DNA of 64,000 nt from Agarophyton chilense (taxonomy: Eukaryota; Rhodophyta; Florideophyceae; Gracilariales; Gracilariaceae), in contig JARGXX010000080.1 of assembly GCA_030374765.1 (NCBI GenBank), positions 1,364,001 through 1,428,000 on the forward strand, written 5' to 3'. Positions 1 through 11,004 of the stretch are shown here, piece after piece (position 1 is the stretch's first letter; each line of letters starts with the position of its first letter). The notes below the pieces were generated by a model that searched no databases, was not told the DNA's origin, and was given only the letters and a program-made list of their open reading frames with translations. The position numbers and the translations under genes were made by a program.

Positions 1-108
1 GAAAAGCACGGTGATGGGTAGTACTGGCTATGACTTCGCAATGGAAATTAAAGTTGATGGCGGATTTGGTTGCGGAAGTGGTTTGGACGCTGTGGCATAC
101 TCCTTTCT

Positions 109-1804
109 TCACGATAACTCGAACTTCGCCACAGGGCCAACATAGCTCCCATTTTGTACCACCTCACTCCATTCCACAGCTTCGATGTCTACCAATGTTG
201 CGCTTAGAACTGCGTAGGACTTCGACGGAACTGTACTGAGCTCTCCAAACTTCAAGAGCGCGTAACTGGTGTACTCGTTGATCATATAGTTCAGAACTGG
301 GGGGGCGATAGGGAGTTGTGTGTCTCGGATTGATCTATGAAGCGAGCTGAGCGGAGTAAGGGATCTGAGGTGTGAGAATCGCCTTTCAACTCTCCTTTTC
401 CATGTCAGTCGAAGCATTTCATAGGGGATCTTAGAGAAAGGCACCTTCTTCGACAGAATGTATGCCCGGTAGCCAGAGTTAGATGCCTCCGTGTAGCCTG
501 TACCCTGAAAAAGATATCTCTTCGGTACTGCTGCATCTCTGAAACAGACCACTAACATGTGCGGTTTGGAGAGGTAGAGGTACTTGAACCAAAGCGGAGG
601 GTTGCGTTGGAAACCGTAAAAGTATTGTCGTTCGAACGCTTCTCTTCTACACACAAAACTGGATATATTTCTCGACCTTCTCAAGTTGAAGAGGTCTCGG
701 GACATAACATCACACCTTTTGCTCCTTCCTATCTTTCCACACCATGAAGAGACCTTCTTCATCTGGTTGTGATTTAGATGCCACTCGTCAAGTGATATGA
801 AAGATGTATCAAAGACATTCTCCGTCGAGTTAATACATGGGACGCTCTGTTGTATAGTTATCATTGCCGGAGAGAACAGGATAATGGACTTGAAACGCGA
901 AAGTACCTGAACGAAATCCCCTTCTCTCTCCGGAAATGAAACCCATGAAGAACGTTAGCGTGAACCCATCATTCGACCTCCCATTGATGGTAAACAACGG
1001 ATATCCAAACCGATTTGCTACAGCCTTACAATCCACCGAGATGCCTGGCACAATTCCGTATTCCTCGTAGTCATTAAGCAACTCCTTGAAATTCCAACAC
1101 GCCGACATCATTCTTTCAGAGCTGTCGCAGTTGAAAAAGAACTTGTTACCAGGGTCTTCTTTGTTGAGGGCAACTAGTGCTTCACAAGTTCTCATGCATT
1201 CCAAATCCTTTGGATTGCTTAGCGAGCCAGCGTATCCCAGTTGCTTCCGAGCCGCTATAGGATTGATTACTTTCTTATACTTGTCCTCCAAGTATCTCAA
1301 GGTATCTTGGAAGGACATTATCAGAGTGTTGGTCATGTGAAGCGCTTCAGAGCGCATCTTTTGGGCCAGACGCTTCACCCCACAGCTTTCTGCAGGTTTA
1401 TGATTGTGTCTAGCCCCTGTGAAGTCCGCGACGTAGGATTTATTGCCTCCTTCTTCGTCTGAACCGACTGTCTTGATAGTCAGAGAGAAATTGCATCGCC
1501 CAGGTGGCTTCGAGTTGTACTTCTCGCGCTTCAGGAGACCCTTTTGTAGCACACGACGGTCTCCAGCCACTCCATTTGCTTCAGTTCGCTTCCTGTCGCC
1601 TTTGTAGATCGATGTCCTCGTATAGAGATAGTATCCCATACAATCGGCGACGTCCTGCACTTCTTTCATTACATCGTGGCCGGGGGCATCGAAAGAAAGG
1701 CTTTGAAAGTAAGCAATGACCGCCGACTTAAAGCATTCTTCAATATGCTCCTTGTCGTCTTCCACCTCGCCAGTCTTACTCTCAGCTAAGCTTACCTTCT
1801 CCAT
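109..1804 (-). pseudogene. MULE transposase, two overlapping frames
   Basis: The 5' part (1804 to 830, 324 codons) has a Cys/His region ending in GARHNHKPA, like the FAR1/WRKY-type zinc region of MULE transposases. It is followed by SVDCKAVANRFGYPLFTI, which fits the first catalytic Asp block of the MULE DDE fold, and a FFMGFISGE segment. Near position 925 the similarity moves to a second frame (open 864 to 109). That frame begins with the block that normally holds the second catalytic Asp and continues to EWHLNHNQMKKV, the family's WHxxxN signature. The expected Asp in the 'TDxx' block is not visible (it reads TIQQ). The frame change and the missing acidic residue suggest a decayed copy. The start ATG at 1804 lies 9 bases after the stop of the preceding acidic ORF. 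Confidence 0.65.
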
Positions 1805-1813
1805 CTTTTCTTT

Positions 1814-2653
1814 TTATCCATCCTTGACATGTACGTCATCTTCATCATCAGATTCATTGTCGTCATCTTCTTTGAAAGATTCGTCTACGTGGAGAATATC
1901 GAAAGGAATCTCTTCCTCGTCATCTAAAAACAGAAATCGATCGATCAGTTCTGAAGTACTCTCATCCAGTCCAATTTCATCATGTATCCCTTCCGTACCA
2001 TTCCTGCTCTCCATTCTCTTGTCTACAGCGGATCCAAGCATGCGGTCGGGTGTTGCCCTTGTATTACACTGATAGTTTGAAGTAAAAGAGTAGGAAGAAG
2101 TGTGTACATACTCAATGCTATGTTTGGAGTAGTTCTTGGGTTCCCTGTCCGGGCTCGGTATCCCCGGGGCTCCTGTTCCAGACAGTGGGGCTGCTAGACC
2201 AGTCACGTCTCCTACTTCATTACCATTTACGCCTCGTAATTCATTACCAGTCACGTCTCCTACGTCGTTCCCTAAAGACAACAAGTCAATGACGTCTTCT
2301 ATCTCAGGTTGTGGAGACCTGTTCTGTTTCCAATTCACGTCTCCTACACGCTGGCACGAAGTACTATACTCGAGCTTCTCTTCAGGAGTGGGAAACTGGT
2401 CAACGCGGCGAAGAGAAGGGTTGTTCGTCGTTCTATTTGGCGTCGGGGACTTGAAAGGCTTGACTTTAAGTTTCGGCGCAATTGGTGGGCTTCTCCTGAA
2501 AACTTCTCCCATTACCTCGCAACCCAGAATGTCGGACGTAGAATCATCTTCTTTCTTAGTAAACAGTTTTTGTTCTAACGCTTCCCAATCTATTTCTCTC
2601 CTGCTCGCACCTCTGGAAAGCTCCTCCTTCCAATTCTGATAGCGAGCTTTCAA
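1814..2653 (-). CDS. Hydrophilic acidic protein of the MULE, unknown function
   Basis: An open frame of 279 codons sits between the Ulp1-like peptidase and the transposase of the MULE. The protein is hydrophilic and low in predicted structure. It has a short internal repeat of the type GDVTGNE/GDVTG near residues 130-152 and a strongly acidic C-terminus rich in Asp and Glu, ending in a DDEDDVHVKDG-type tail. I see no catalytic motif, membrane segment or signal peptide. Because it is contiguous with the transposase on the same strand it is most likely an accessory or N-terminal segment of the transposon protein set; that is inference from position. Alternatively it could be an exon of the transposase gene. 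Confidence 0.5.
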   Translation of the reverse strand: MKARYQNWKEELSRGASRREIDWEALEQKLFTKKEDDSTSDILGCEVMGEVFRRSPPIAPKLKVKPFKSPTPNRTTNNPSLRRVDQFPTPEEKLEYSTSCQRVGDVNWKQNRSPQPEIEDVIDLLSLGNDVGDVTGNELRGVNGNEVGDVTGLAAPLSGTGAPGIPSPDREPKNYSKHSIEYVHTSSYSFTSNYQCNTRATPDRMLGSAVDKRMESRNGTEGIHDEIGLDESTSELIDRFLFLDDEEEIPFDILHVDESFKEDDDNESDDEDDVHVKDG

Positions 2654-2722
2654 TGAGCTCTGAAGGGCTTGACAACGCTCCTTAATGACCTCATCAGCTA
2701 CCTTGAGGGGTGTGTGGTTGTG

Positions 2723-4326
2723 TCATAGATCTGCAGAAACGTACCATTTCAGACTTTTCCATCCCAACCTGAAGTTAATGGTCGAAGGACACCGAGTGGG
2801 TGCTTTGCTCTTGGCAAAACGAAGTCTACCAGTAAATAGACGATCGCTCTGCCTCATTTTCCTTCTTATCAATCGAAAATGGTGCGTGAAATACAAAAAC
2901 CCATGCCTTGATGCTGTCAAGCACATGAAAGCTTTCATGTCGTCTACCTCGCATACGAATTTCAGCCCGGGACCACTAGGAGGCTTCTCTCCCACTCTTG
3001 ATGCCACTGAAAGAGCCATCTTTTCATCTCGGTTATCCTTTTCGTTCAAAGACCTTTGAACGCAGACGACCACGGCCTGATCAATAACATGATCAACTAC
3101 GGAATGCACAATTGAGGAAGCGTCCAGAGAGTGTAGGCTGCAAGCAGATGTTCTGTCCATCACTCCATCAAGGACTTGATCCATAATTGAATGAGAAACG
3201 TCAGAACTATCCAGAAACTTCACTATTCGAGTAGACCTCCTTCGCAGGAGGGGAAACATGCATGAATTGAAGACGTCAATCTTGCTCTGAACCTGTTTCT
3301 TAATGTCTCGCTTACATTGCGACGACCGCTCCTTTTCATTTCCCTCAATCATCCGCACAATAAATTCCTTGAGCTGCTCATCGTTTTGCATGCGCCAGAC
3401 AATGTCGATGTCGGACGGCTTTTTCATCCCCTCCCTCTTCGCTACGTTGCCTACATCATTATGATGATCGCGTCTCCAGAGAGTAGCTGCGGCGCTGTCT
3501 GAATATATCGCTGATACAGCTTTTGAGGGAGATTCAGTCGCCTTTCTCTTCGTGAGAATCATATCACCTCGTTCTCTAACCGGGCTGCGGATCTTCTTCA
3601 AGCGAGACTTTCCCTGCTCTCGAGTTCGATAGATATGAAGACTGTGGTTTAAGCGGTAGTCCTGCAGCATAGTCTCGGGAACTTCTTTTCCTTCGTAGAA
3701 CTCGTAGGCCATAAGAATGTGAACTATACGGCTCCTGATGGCCATCCACCTATAACGCTCGGATAAAGCAGGGCTAAAGAAGTGCGCAAAACTTCGACCT
3801 GGGGCAAACCCTTGATCCACAACGAACTCAGCCGCTGCGGATATCACATAACACCCACAGCTATGTCCATCCTTCTGCAGAGGGTTCTTTTTTTTGTCAA
3901 GCATAAAGTTTTTATCCGACAGAACTGCAGAACCCTCTCCATTCAGAATAGTATACTCAAACGCTCGCTTGAATAGAAGTAGAACTTGCTCCGGGCATTC
4001 CCAGCGTGAACTGTATCCGAAGAAAACTGTAGGCTTTGTTTTTTTCTTCGACCTACTTCCAGGGGACTATTGTCTTACAAGAACCCCCCAATGCTGATTT
4101 GAGAGGCTCAAAGGGACTACTACAGTGTGAATGGCGCAGTTTGTGTCCGTAGCATTCCTCAAGAGCGATTTAGATGGCGGCTTCAGTATCAGTTCTACAA
4201 TTTCTTTGGAAGTCATCCGTCCTGTCTCCATCCTGTTTGTGTAGATTGTCAGAGATGTGCCTGTGTCACAGAGACAGAGACAACCCCTGGTTTGGGCTAC
4301 ATGTCCATCACAGCCAAAGTGATAAG
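2723..4326 (-). pseudogene. Ulp1/SUMO protease-like (C48) cysteine peptidase of the MULE
   Basis: C48 peptidases cut SUMO-type conjugates using a His-Asp-Cys triad with a helper Gln. Here the His block reads NQHWGVLV (codons near 4089-4094). The nucleophile block reads NPLQKDGHSCGCYV (near 3855-3885), so the Gln and Cys are present. The Asp is not obvious in the FFGYSS stretch between them. The part from the His block upstream and the part from 4066 down to 2723 are in one frame but are separated by a TAG at 4067-4069. After the catalytic core the protein continues for about 370 residues that are basic and helical with no recognised domain. The peptidase is probably the transposon's own cargo and not a host desumoylase. 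Confidence 0.6.
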
Positions 4327-5228
4327 ATCACTGCGCAGGTAGGCGGTCTTGTTCGAACTACGAACAAAGGACACCGGACTTGTTTCAAGTTCCTCTGCTT
4401 CGACAATGTCATAGACGTGTCGGTGGACAACTGAAAATCGCAGCTTGGACGATGATAAATTTAGTCTACCATACTTTTCCAGGTTCTTGTAGAACTCAAC
4501 ACATATTCTGGAAACACCTTCTTTTCCATGATTTCTACAAAACAGTTCAAGAACATCTTCTATTTCACAGAAAATGAAAATGTTAGAATGGTTAGAATAA
4601 AAAGGTTAGAAACAGCCTGTTTTCGATATCTTAACATTTTTATCATGCATTTGTTTAGGAAGAGAAAGAGGTTTTCGTAGTGTAGAATCGATATGGGACG
4701 GGTAACAAGGAATGAAAGGATTCAGATCTTTTGATACGATACGGATTAGGGTGATGGGGAATACAATGTTGAGCGGCACAGTGAGCTCAGTTTATTGAGC
4801 GCCAAAATTGCGCCAAAAGTTTTGCAATATGGCCGGAAAGTGGACGTCATCTACATGGCGAGGACTTGGCGCGAGGTGATTTGGGGAGAAAGAGCTCGAG
4901 TTGCGGCCGGCTTGCGCATTGGACGAGGAGAGAGCGAGGACGATGTGGGACGATGTGGACGATGTGTGATTGGCCTGATATGCATATGCGCAAAGAGCGC
5001 CATTTGAGCTCAGAGAGCGCACTCCGAGTTGGGGGCCACGTTGCATTGTACGGTATTTGAAATGCGGCCAGAATTTTCATTGGTCTACATCTAGTCTATT
5101 TCATACATACCAGACGTCGTGTATTTTGGCCTTTTGCCCTCTCTCCAATACATCGCAAATTTCGGGATTTCACGTGTTCAGCTATTTATCGCACTGTAGG
5201 AGTGCTGATATCTGAGAGGTCCTTGGTT
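4327..5228. other. Non-coding stretch, no feature recognised
   Basis: AT-rich between about 4.4 and 4.8 kb, then GC-richer. Short frames occur on both strands but none has recognisable motifs or extends convincingly. This is where the 5' end of the MULE is expected, but I could not identify a terminal inverted repeat by eye. Confidence 0.4.
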
Positions 5229-5250
5229 ATCACACTCGTTTGAGTGTGAT
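5229..5250. repeat. Perfect 9-bp hairpin
   Basis: ATCACACTC, a GTTT loop, then GAGTGTGAT form a perfect 9-bp stem with a 4-base loop. It stands alone between a gene-free stretch and the foldback region. Role unknown; it could be the tip of a small foldback transposon. Confidence 0.6.
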
Positions 5251-5601
5251 ATCAAATCGGGCCTTTATTTGTATTCTCCAAGTACTCACAAGCTATGCAC
5301 ACAACGGGCTGCGACGCTTCCTTCACTCGCTGCGCTCGCTTCGCTATCGGTCATCTCCCGTTCGTTTGTGGAACCGTTCGCAAGCGAAGGGATGCATTCG
5401 GTTTTTCCAATACAAACGGGGAGGTTGCGAGCGGGTCGTGGGAAGGAAGAAAAGGCAGAAGAGGGTCTTCGGATACAAATAGAGAGTGTAATATGCATTT
5501 TCCGGATGCATTGCACTCGCATGAAGAATGAGGAGGGTGTGCCTGTCATCGTTGCGTTGTTTTCATTGGCCACAACTGGCCAGCAGCAGTGCGATAAGCA
5601 C

Positions 5602-5724
5602 GTTGTATCGAAAACCTCGTGCGATAACGGGTCATTCCACAGCAAAATCGGTCCCTTGCCTACGGCTCGGGACCAATTTTTGCTGTCTCGTGCCCCGTTA
5701 TCTGCACTCGGTTTTCGATATAAC
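5602..5724. repeat. Foldback repeat, two arms of about 55 bases
   Basis: The left arm runs from GTTGTATCGAAAACC through GCGATAACGGG and CAGCAAAATCGGTCCC. The right arm is its imperfect reverse complement, GGGACCAATTTTTGCTG through CCCCGTTATCTGCACTCGG to TTTTCGATATAAC. The centre is about ten bases. The several overlapping open frames across 5.27-6.09 kb on both strands are explained at least in part by this symmetry and are not called as genes. It looks like a non-autonomous foldback element or MITE core. Confidence 0.65.
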
Positions 5725-7370
5725 TCATACGTACAGCGTTTCCGCCATGTCCGCGCCGGGAGTAACGCCCGACGCCACGACTCCTCATGGCATTGCACGT
5801 CTGGCGCCATGGCCAATTGTAGAGGACTCTCCTCACGGGTAAGCCACGAATAGGCCCTTACAATCGTCGTGGAGGCGGGTTGGAATGATGTGACATCAGG
5901 GCGAAGAGGCATCGAACAAGCAAAGCTGATAGTCCGTCTCACGGGCTCTTCGGCTGGGTTCTCACCAACAAATGGCCCGCTCAGGTTTAAATGGTACCGA
6001 ATGGTCTCGTGGTTTTCATAGATTGCACTGCATCGCTCTTTGATGATTACGTCACTATAGCACAAATCGCTGCGCTCTCCAAAAGTTGGCAAATGCTTCC
6101 CCTCCTACGTATCTTCTGCTTAACATATAATCGTTTTCATTCCTCTTTCCGATATGAAGAGAAAGCGTCTCAAATTCTTCAATCTCAGTTATGAAAATAA
6201 AAAGTACGGCATTGCGCAGCTCTTATGTATGATAAGAGACGTGCAATGTTGTACTTGTTCATACTTGAATCAGGAGAATATCATGTTTAACCGGGTGACG
6301 ACGCTGCGCAGAAGCTGGCAAACCTCATCTCGATACCATTATGTGGCGTCTATTTATAGATTTTACAAATAGATTTTACAAAAATATATGCAGTATATAC
6401 ATAAAAATCTTCAGTCCAAACTCGGGCAATATGTTTCTGCCACGTACGCGGCGATAGTGATAAAATCTCTGCAATGAAAATAACGCTAAAATGGGCATTT
6501 TTTATAAATAATCGCTTATTCTATTTTATTGCAGAAAACATTCAAGCTACGTTTTGGGCCCAATATGAAAATGTATTCATGCACTTCTGTTCAGTAAATA
6601 TCCAGTCTTGAAATACTTCAGTTCTTCTCTTATTATGTGTCCAATGTGTCACTGAAAATTAGTACCGAGTACAAGTTATCACGTAAGCCAGCACGCATCG
6701 TTAGAATTGAGAACAACGACTTATTGATGAAGGTATACAGCGAGCACTAAAACTTTTCTTAAATAAACAGGTATCCGACACATATCTCAGATTATATATC
6801 ATTGCCAAACATTTCAAGACTCGTAAAACCTGTATTGCGATTCATTATTATCAACAATCGATCATTTTATGATCAATATACTGTGGCTTTAACTTAAAGT
6901 TTGAATATGTTTTTGTATTTCACTGATGACATTTGTCGTCGATGGCAGAGTGAATTACCACAAAAAAGCACCGCAAGGAGCGGGGTTTACTTTAAGAGAA
7001 ACAGTCCTTGGAAGAAAGAGTGTGTGAGAAAAAAGCCAGGAAATCTTTACGATGGAAGAGATACGGTTAGACACGAGTTGAAAGTTCCAGAACGGCAGTA
7101 CGTAAAAAAAACTGAATCAGCTTGAAAAATTTGTTTGAAACACAAAAAAAACAACAAAAAACACACAGACAAACACAAAACACACGTTGAAAACCAACAA
7201 CCGGTACGATTAATGAAGGTGTTTCTTATAGTAAGAGCTATTGCTCTAATTGGGTTAGTAATGATTCCATATGTACTTTTTGGTCGGTAAAACCTTTGCA
7301 ATTTTCATAAAACACAAATATGGTTTTATTATGGTTTTAGTTGTCTTCTGCATTCTTTAGTTGAGGCCAA
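5725..7370. other. AT-rich intergenic stretch
   Basis: Strongly AT-rich, especially 6.1-7.3 kb, with A-runs around 7.14 kb. I see no gene, RNA gene or clear repeat. A frame of 74 codons at 6901-7125 has no motif and is not called. Confidence 0.5.
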
Positions 7371-7374
7371 GTTC

Positions 7375-8745
7375 CATTTATTGTGTCAGTAGACAAAAAA
7401 GCTGAAGTCTGTTTCAAAATCAAATCCCTCGCACAAATTATTCAAATATCGACGTTTTGGCTACAGTAAAACTAACAAAATCAGTGTGAAAAATATTGAA
7501 GTAAAAATACTGTTTCAAAAACATAACCTTTATTGCATCCTTTTTATTATAACGCGATTTCAGTAGTTTGTTTTTGCTTTTTTAGCCTGTGTAACACATA
7601 TACAACGCTTTGGCATTGATTCTATAAAAAGATTGATAGCATTACAGTCAATCTTTTCCCAGCAATCTTTGATACAATTTTTTATATAAAAAACTGTATC
7701 AAAATGCCTTCCTTGCTCATAAGCCATTCGGTCCAACATTCCCCAAATGTTTCCGATAGGGTTGAGGTCAGGAAAGCGCGCAGGCTATTCCATATCCAAC
7801 ATATTTAGACAATTGAACCACTGTTTCATAGAATTAGACTTATGCACGGGTGCATTATCTTGCTGAAAATGCATTCTTCTCCGTGCATTCAAGAAAGAAA
7901 AGGTAAAAGATAGTTTTCTAGAACCTCAGCATACTTCTCAGATTCCATTGTAGTTTCAACAAAAGACATATCAGTTGCTCCTTTCGTAGAGATGAGATTT
8001 CATCCCAAACCATTACTGATGCGCCTTCAGAATTCCTGGTCACAAATTTATTCTTTTCTTTTCGTAGATCATGCCAATAAAATTTATACCAATCTGGTCC
8101 ATCAAGGTTAAACTTTTTTTCGTCGGAAAAGATAACATTATTCCATTCCGTTTTCCAATCAGCCTTTTGGAGCACACCATTCAACATGATTGTGCTTGTG
8201 ATTATCTTTTAAAAAAAAATTTCCTCATTTTCGTGTACTTAAACAACTTTAGACGGTTGACTTCACGCCATATAGTAAATCTTCATAGAGGCCAGTTTAG
8301 ATTTTTGACAATTTTTCCGCAAGATGAAGTGTTATGGCATAGTTCTCGCTTGATTCCACGCTTATCGGCCGGGGACAGTGATGTAGGAAAGCCGTTTGAA
8401 CGCCCTGTTTCGTATGAAGCGGGATTTTTGATGGAGTTGCTGATTGTTTTTGGGCTGCGCTTGAGTTTTTGGACTATATCTGCTGGAATCATATCCTGAC
8501 CTACTAATTTCATGATTTGCAGCTCTTCAGAACGTTTCAGAGGCGCGCCACTAGCCATAATCGAGCTAATGATTGTATAAAGGATATACTTTTGAAACAG
8601 TGTTATTGAAATAGTGGTTTTTATTTGTTGTGAAATGTGCTCTACAGTACGTGAAATGCCTTTTTGGCGCAGTTTTTTTAAAGGGATATGTATTTGAAAC
8701 GCACTGTACTTAAATGTTATGTTTACACTTTGATGTGCCACAATA
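7375..8745 (-). mobile_element. Decayed Tc1/mariner DNA transposon
   Basis: Minus-strand transposase fragments are bounded by long degenerate inverted ends. The left end (about 7375-7540) and the reverse complement of the right end (about 8570-8745) share two blocks in the same order: an outer GTTTCAAAnnCATATCCCT-like block, and an inner ACTGTTTCAAAA block followed by a variant of ATAACCTTTAT. This is like the IR/DR ends of Tc3-type elements, where each inverted repeat holds two transposase-binding repeats. End coordinates are estimates. The transposase is in several frames, so the copy is dead. Confidence 0.7.
7560..8558 (-). pseudogene. Tc1/mariner transposase, broken
   Basis: The likely start is the ATG at 8558, giving MASGAPLKRSEELQIMKLV, an N-terminal helix-turn-helix of Tc1 type; this frame stays open to 8283. 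A second open segment (8187 to 7918) holds NVIFSDEKKFNLDGPD and YWHDLRKE followed by SVMVWDEIS, the block with the first catalytic Asp. Further downstream, around 7880-7740, a third frame reads QQDNAPVHK (second Asp) and then FPDLNPIGNIWG, the block that normally carries the third acidic residue (NPIEN in intact relatives). At least two frame changes separate these segments. The protein would move DNA by cut-and-paste into TA sites if intact. Confidence 0.75.
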
Positions 8746-10995
8746 TAATGTTTCTAAAAAAATAATTTAAATATTTGGTGGTCATACCATACAATTGTAC
8801 AATAGTACAGTGCTATTAAATTAGTTCTTATTACCAATCTTTTCTTGAAGTATTCTTCTCATAATATCTCGTAACCGAGTGCAGGACCAAGAATACATTA
8901 TGAATGCAGCATATAGACTTGGCTGATTTTTGATAATTCGAATTAACATGCATTCCGAATTCTACAATATGGGCGCGTATGAGTGACGAACGCAGCCAGA
9001 CAACCAAGTAAAGAAAATGATTCACGCAACCAGGCGTTTTGAGACAAGTTGTTCGCAACGGTTTCAAAATTTTCTAATCGAAGACAGAATCTGTATAAAC
9101 TTACGAAGGTTTAATATCAACAAACGTTCTTTGGTTCGTCTAAACCGCATCAGAAAAAACGCAGTAAAGTCAGCACATGGAATGGTCAGGTGTCTGCGTT
9201 TTGATGGGTAATTGGAATGCAAATATAATAATAACTCACTTTCTACATGTTCAATAGACGTCCGTTTCAACCAAAACTCAAGAAGTCCATGTGAACTCGT
9301 GCAAAATCACAAGATAGTAAAACCTTACAAACTCTCTCGAATGAAGCCACGGACGCACTTCACTTCCGATAAACATCGTTTTAGTACCAATTAGAGCTTA
9401 TTTAGGTGTCTGACTGCTATCAACTGCCATGAAAGCCCTCTACACAACCAGTGTTTCGTGTTGCAGTGTTTTTGTTTCTAGCAACTCATCCTACAATCAA
9501 AATTTCAAGAGTAAAACCCTCGTCAAATAACGATGACATGCAATGTCAGAGCTTTTCAGACAATCAATGCTCACCTCAATAATGAATACCCGAAAGTTGG
9601 GTTTGAGATTACTGGAACGCCAGCAGAGAGGAGTAATTGAGGCCATCATCGGCCTTGTCAAAGCACTTAAAGAGAGTTCCAGGGCTTTTTACAAAACACG
9701 AGAATTCTTAGCAATTGTACATTGAACTCATTGTGGTTAAAGAAGCTGTAAGAGAAGGGCCCAACTTTCTTTGGGCTATTCGCCTTGTGAACATTCGAGC
9801 AATACATTTGGGCATGCGCACAATGTTCCAAGCCCGCCACTGTTTTCCTCTATCTCAGTCGAGCTTTGTTCTCTTGGCTCCACCTGCATCGACTCTGAAT
9901 TACATAGCCCTCTTGCAGAGCTCACTTCACACTCATCCAAGCCAATTCACACTCGATGTTTCGTGATGTTGTGTGACATAATGGTATGAGACGTAAAATT
10001 GGATAGTATATGGCAGTCCAGATGCAACTAGAGCAATGAAAGGGTATCGATGCTGCAACGTCGCTTGTATCTACACAAAACCCATTTGAACGCGAACTCC
10101 TCCGTGAGTGCAAGGACATTGTCAGCTTCAGAGATTGTGTCCTGTCGAAAGGGCACAAGGAAGACTGAAAGGCAGAGTCCTAAAGACTGTAGCCCAGAAC
10201 GACGCAGAGAGGCGAGAGCAAGCCCTCAGCGGAGCAGGCGATCTTGTCCTGATTCATAGTTACCCTTCATAGTCCTTCTCACAGAATATCCTACGTACAC
10301 AATGAGCGATATCTCACAGCTTTTTTGAGATGTACAGTTCGAAAGTTGCTTTTCTTCCATTCCCGTCGGAGAGCGTTGCTACTTCCGATCAATCGGTTTG
10401 CGAGTGCTGCGCACATGAGACGAATCATCTTTTTTTTCTCCCTATACTCTACTTGAGCTGCAAATTCGCCTGGGACGAGTTGAAAAAGAAGGGGTTGCAC
10501 AGCACTTGAGGGATAAGCTTTCAAAAGGTAGATGCAGCGGAAAGCCAACTGTTACATCGTTACCACATTTTTTGGTGCTTTTCCGACTCGAAAAGATTTC
10601 ATCACCGCGGCGGAAAATCTAGGAATGCCCAATGGCAAAGAGGAGGAGGCGTGGCATGCCCCTTCTTCGAGGCTTTTGGCTGTGGCGAAGTAGGACTTCG
10701 TAGTTAAGACAGGTGTGTGCTCGTTGTATGTTTTCATGAATTCCGATTTCCTAATACAGTGGACGCTCTGGATATTCGCACGGATCGGATATCTAATTCT
10801 CTCTTCGTTTGCCTGAAAAAAATGTCTGATCATGTGAATTGAGCTCGGTAGTCAGCTTCCCACAGAAACTCTCTCTTGAAGGCACAAAAGGCTCCTGAAA
10901 AAAATCTGTCTGATCTGGGAACATCATGTGAAGCTGCAAATTGGTGCTTTTTATGTCACAATCAGGTTGCCAAGACAGCTTCCTTTTTTTTTCCT
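8746..10995. other. No gene recognised
   Basis: About 2.2 kb with only short, motif-free frames on both strands. No RNA gene, LTR or transposase block was seen. It probably contains old decayed repeat. Confidence 0.4.
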
Positions 10996-11004
10996 TTAGT
11001 TTTT

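Larger units (their letters stand above)
1..4326 (-). mobile_element. Mutator-like (MULE) DNA transposon with linked Ulp1-type peptidase
   Basis: Three coding blocks follow one another on the minus strand: an Ulp1/C48 cysteine peptidase (4326 to 2723), a hydrophilic acidic protein (2653 to 1814) and a transposase with a FAR1-like zinc region and a MULE DDE core (1804 to 109). Some plant MULEs also carry an Ulp1-like peptidase domain, so this set of parts is known for the superfamily. The transposase runs to within 110 bases of the window edge, so the 3' terminus lies off the window or was lost. I found no terminal inverted repeats; the 5' end would lie somewhere in 4.3-5.2 kb. The reading frames carry at least one stop and one frame change, so this copy is probably inactive. 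Confidence 0.7.

Noticed and set aside
4015-4068. 52-base intron in the MULE peptidase
   Set aside because: Borders look right, but removal would shift the frame away from the downstream SCG block and lead quickly to a stop.
5269-6092. Overlapping frames of 194 (plus) and 268 (minus) codons
   Set aside because: They run across the foldback repeat in opposite directions, lack motifs, and neither extends beyond it convincingly.
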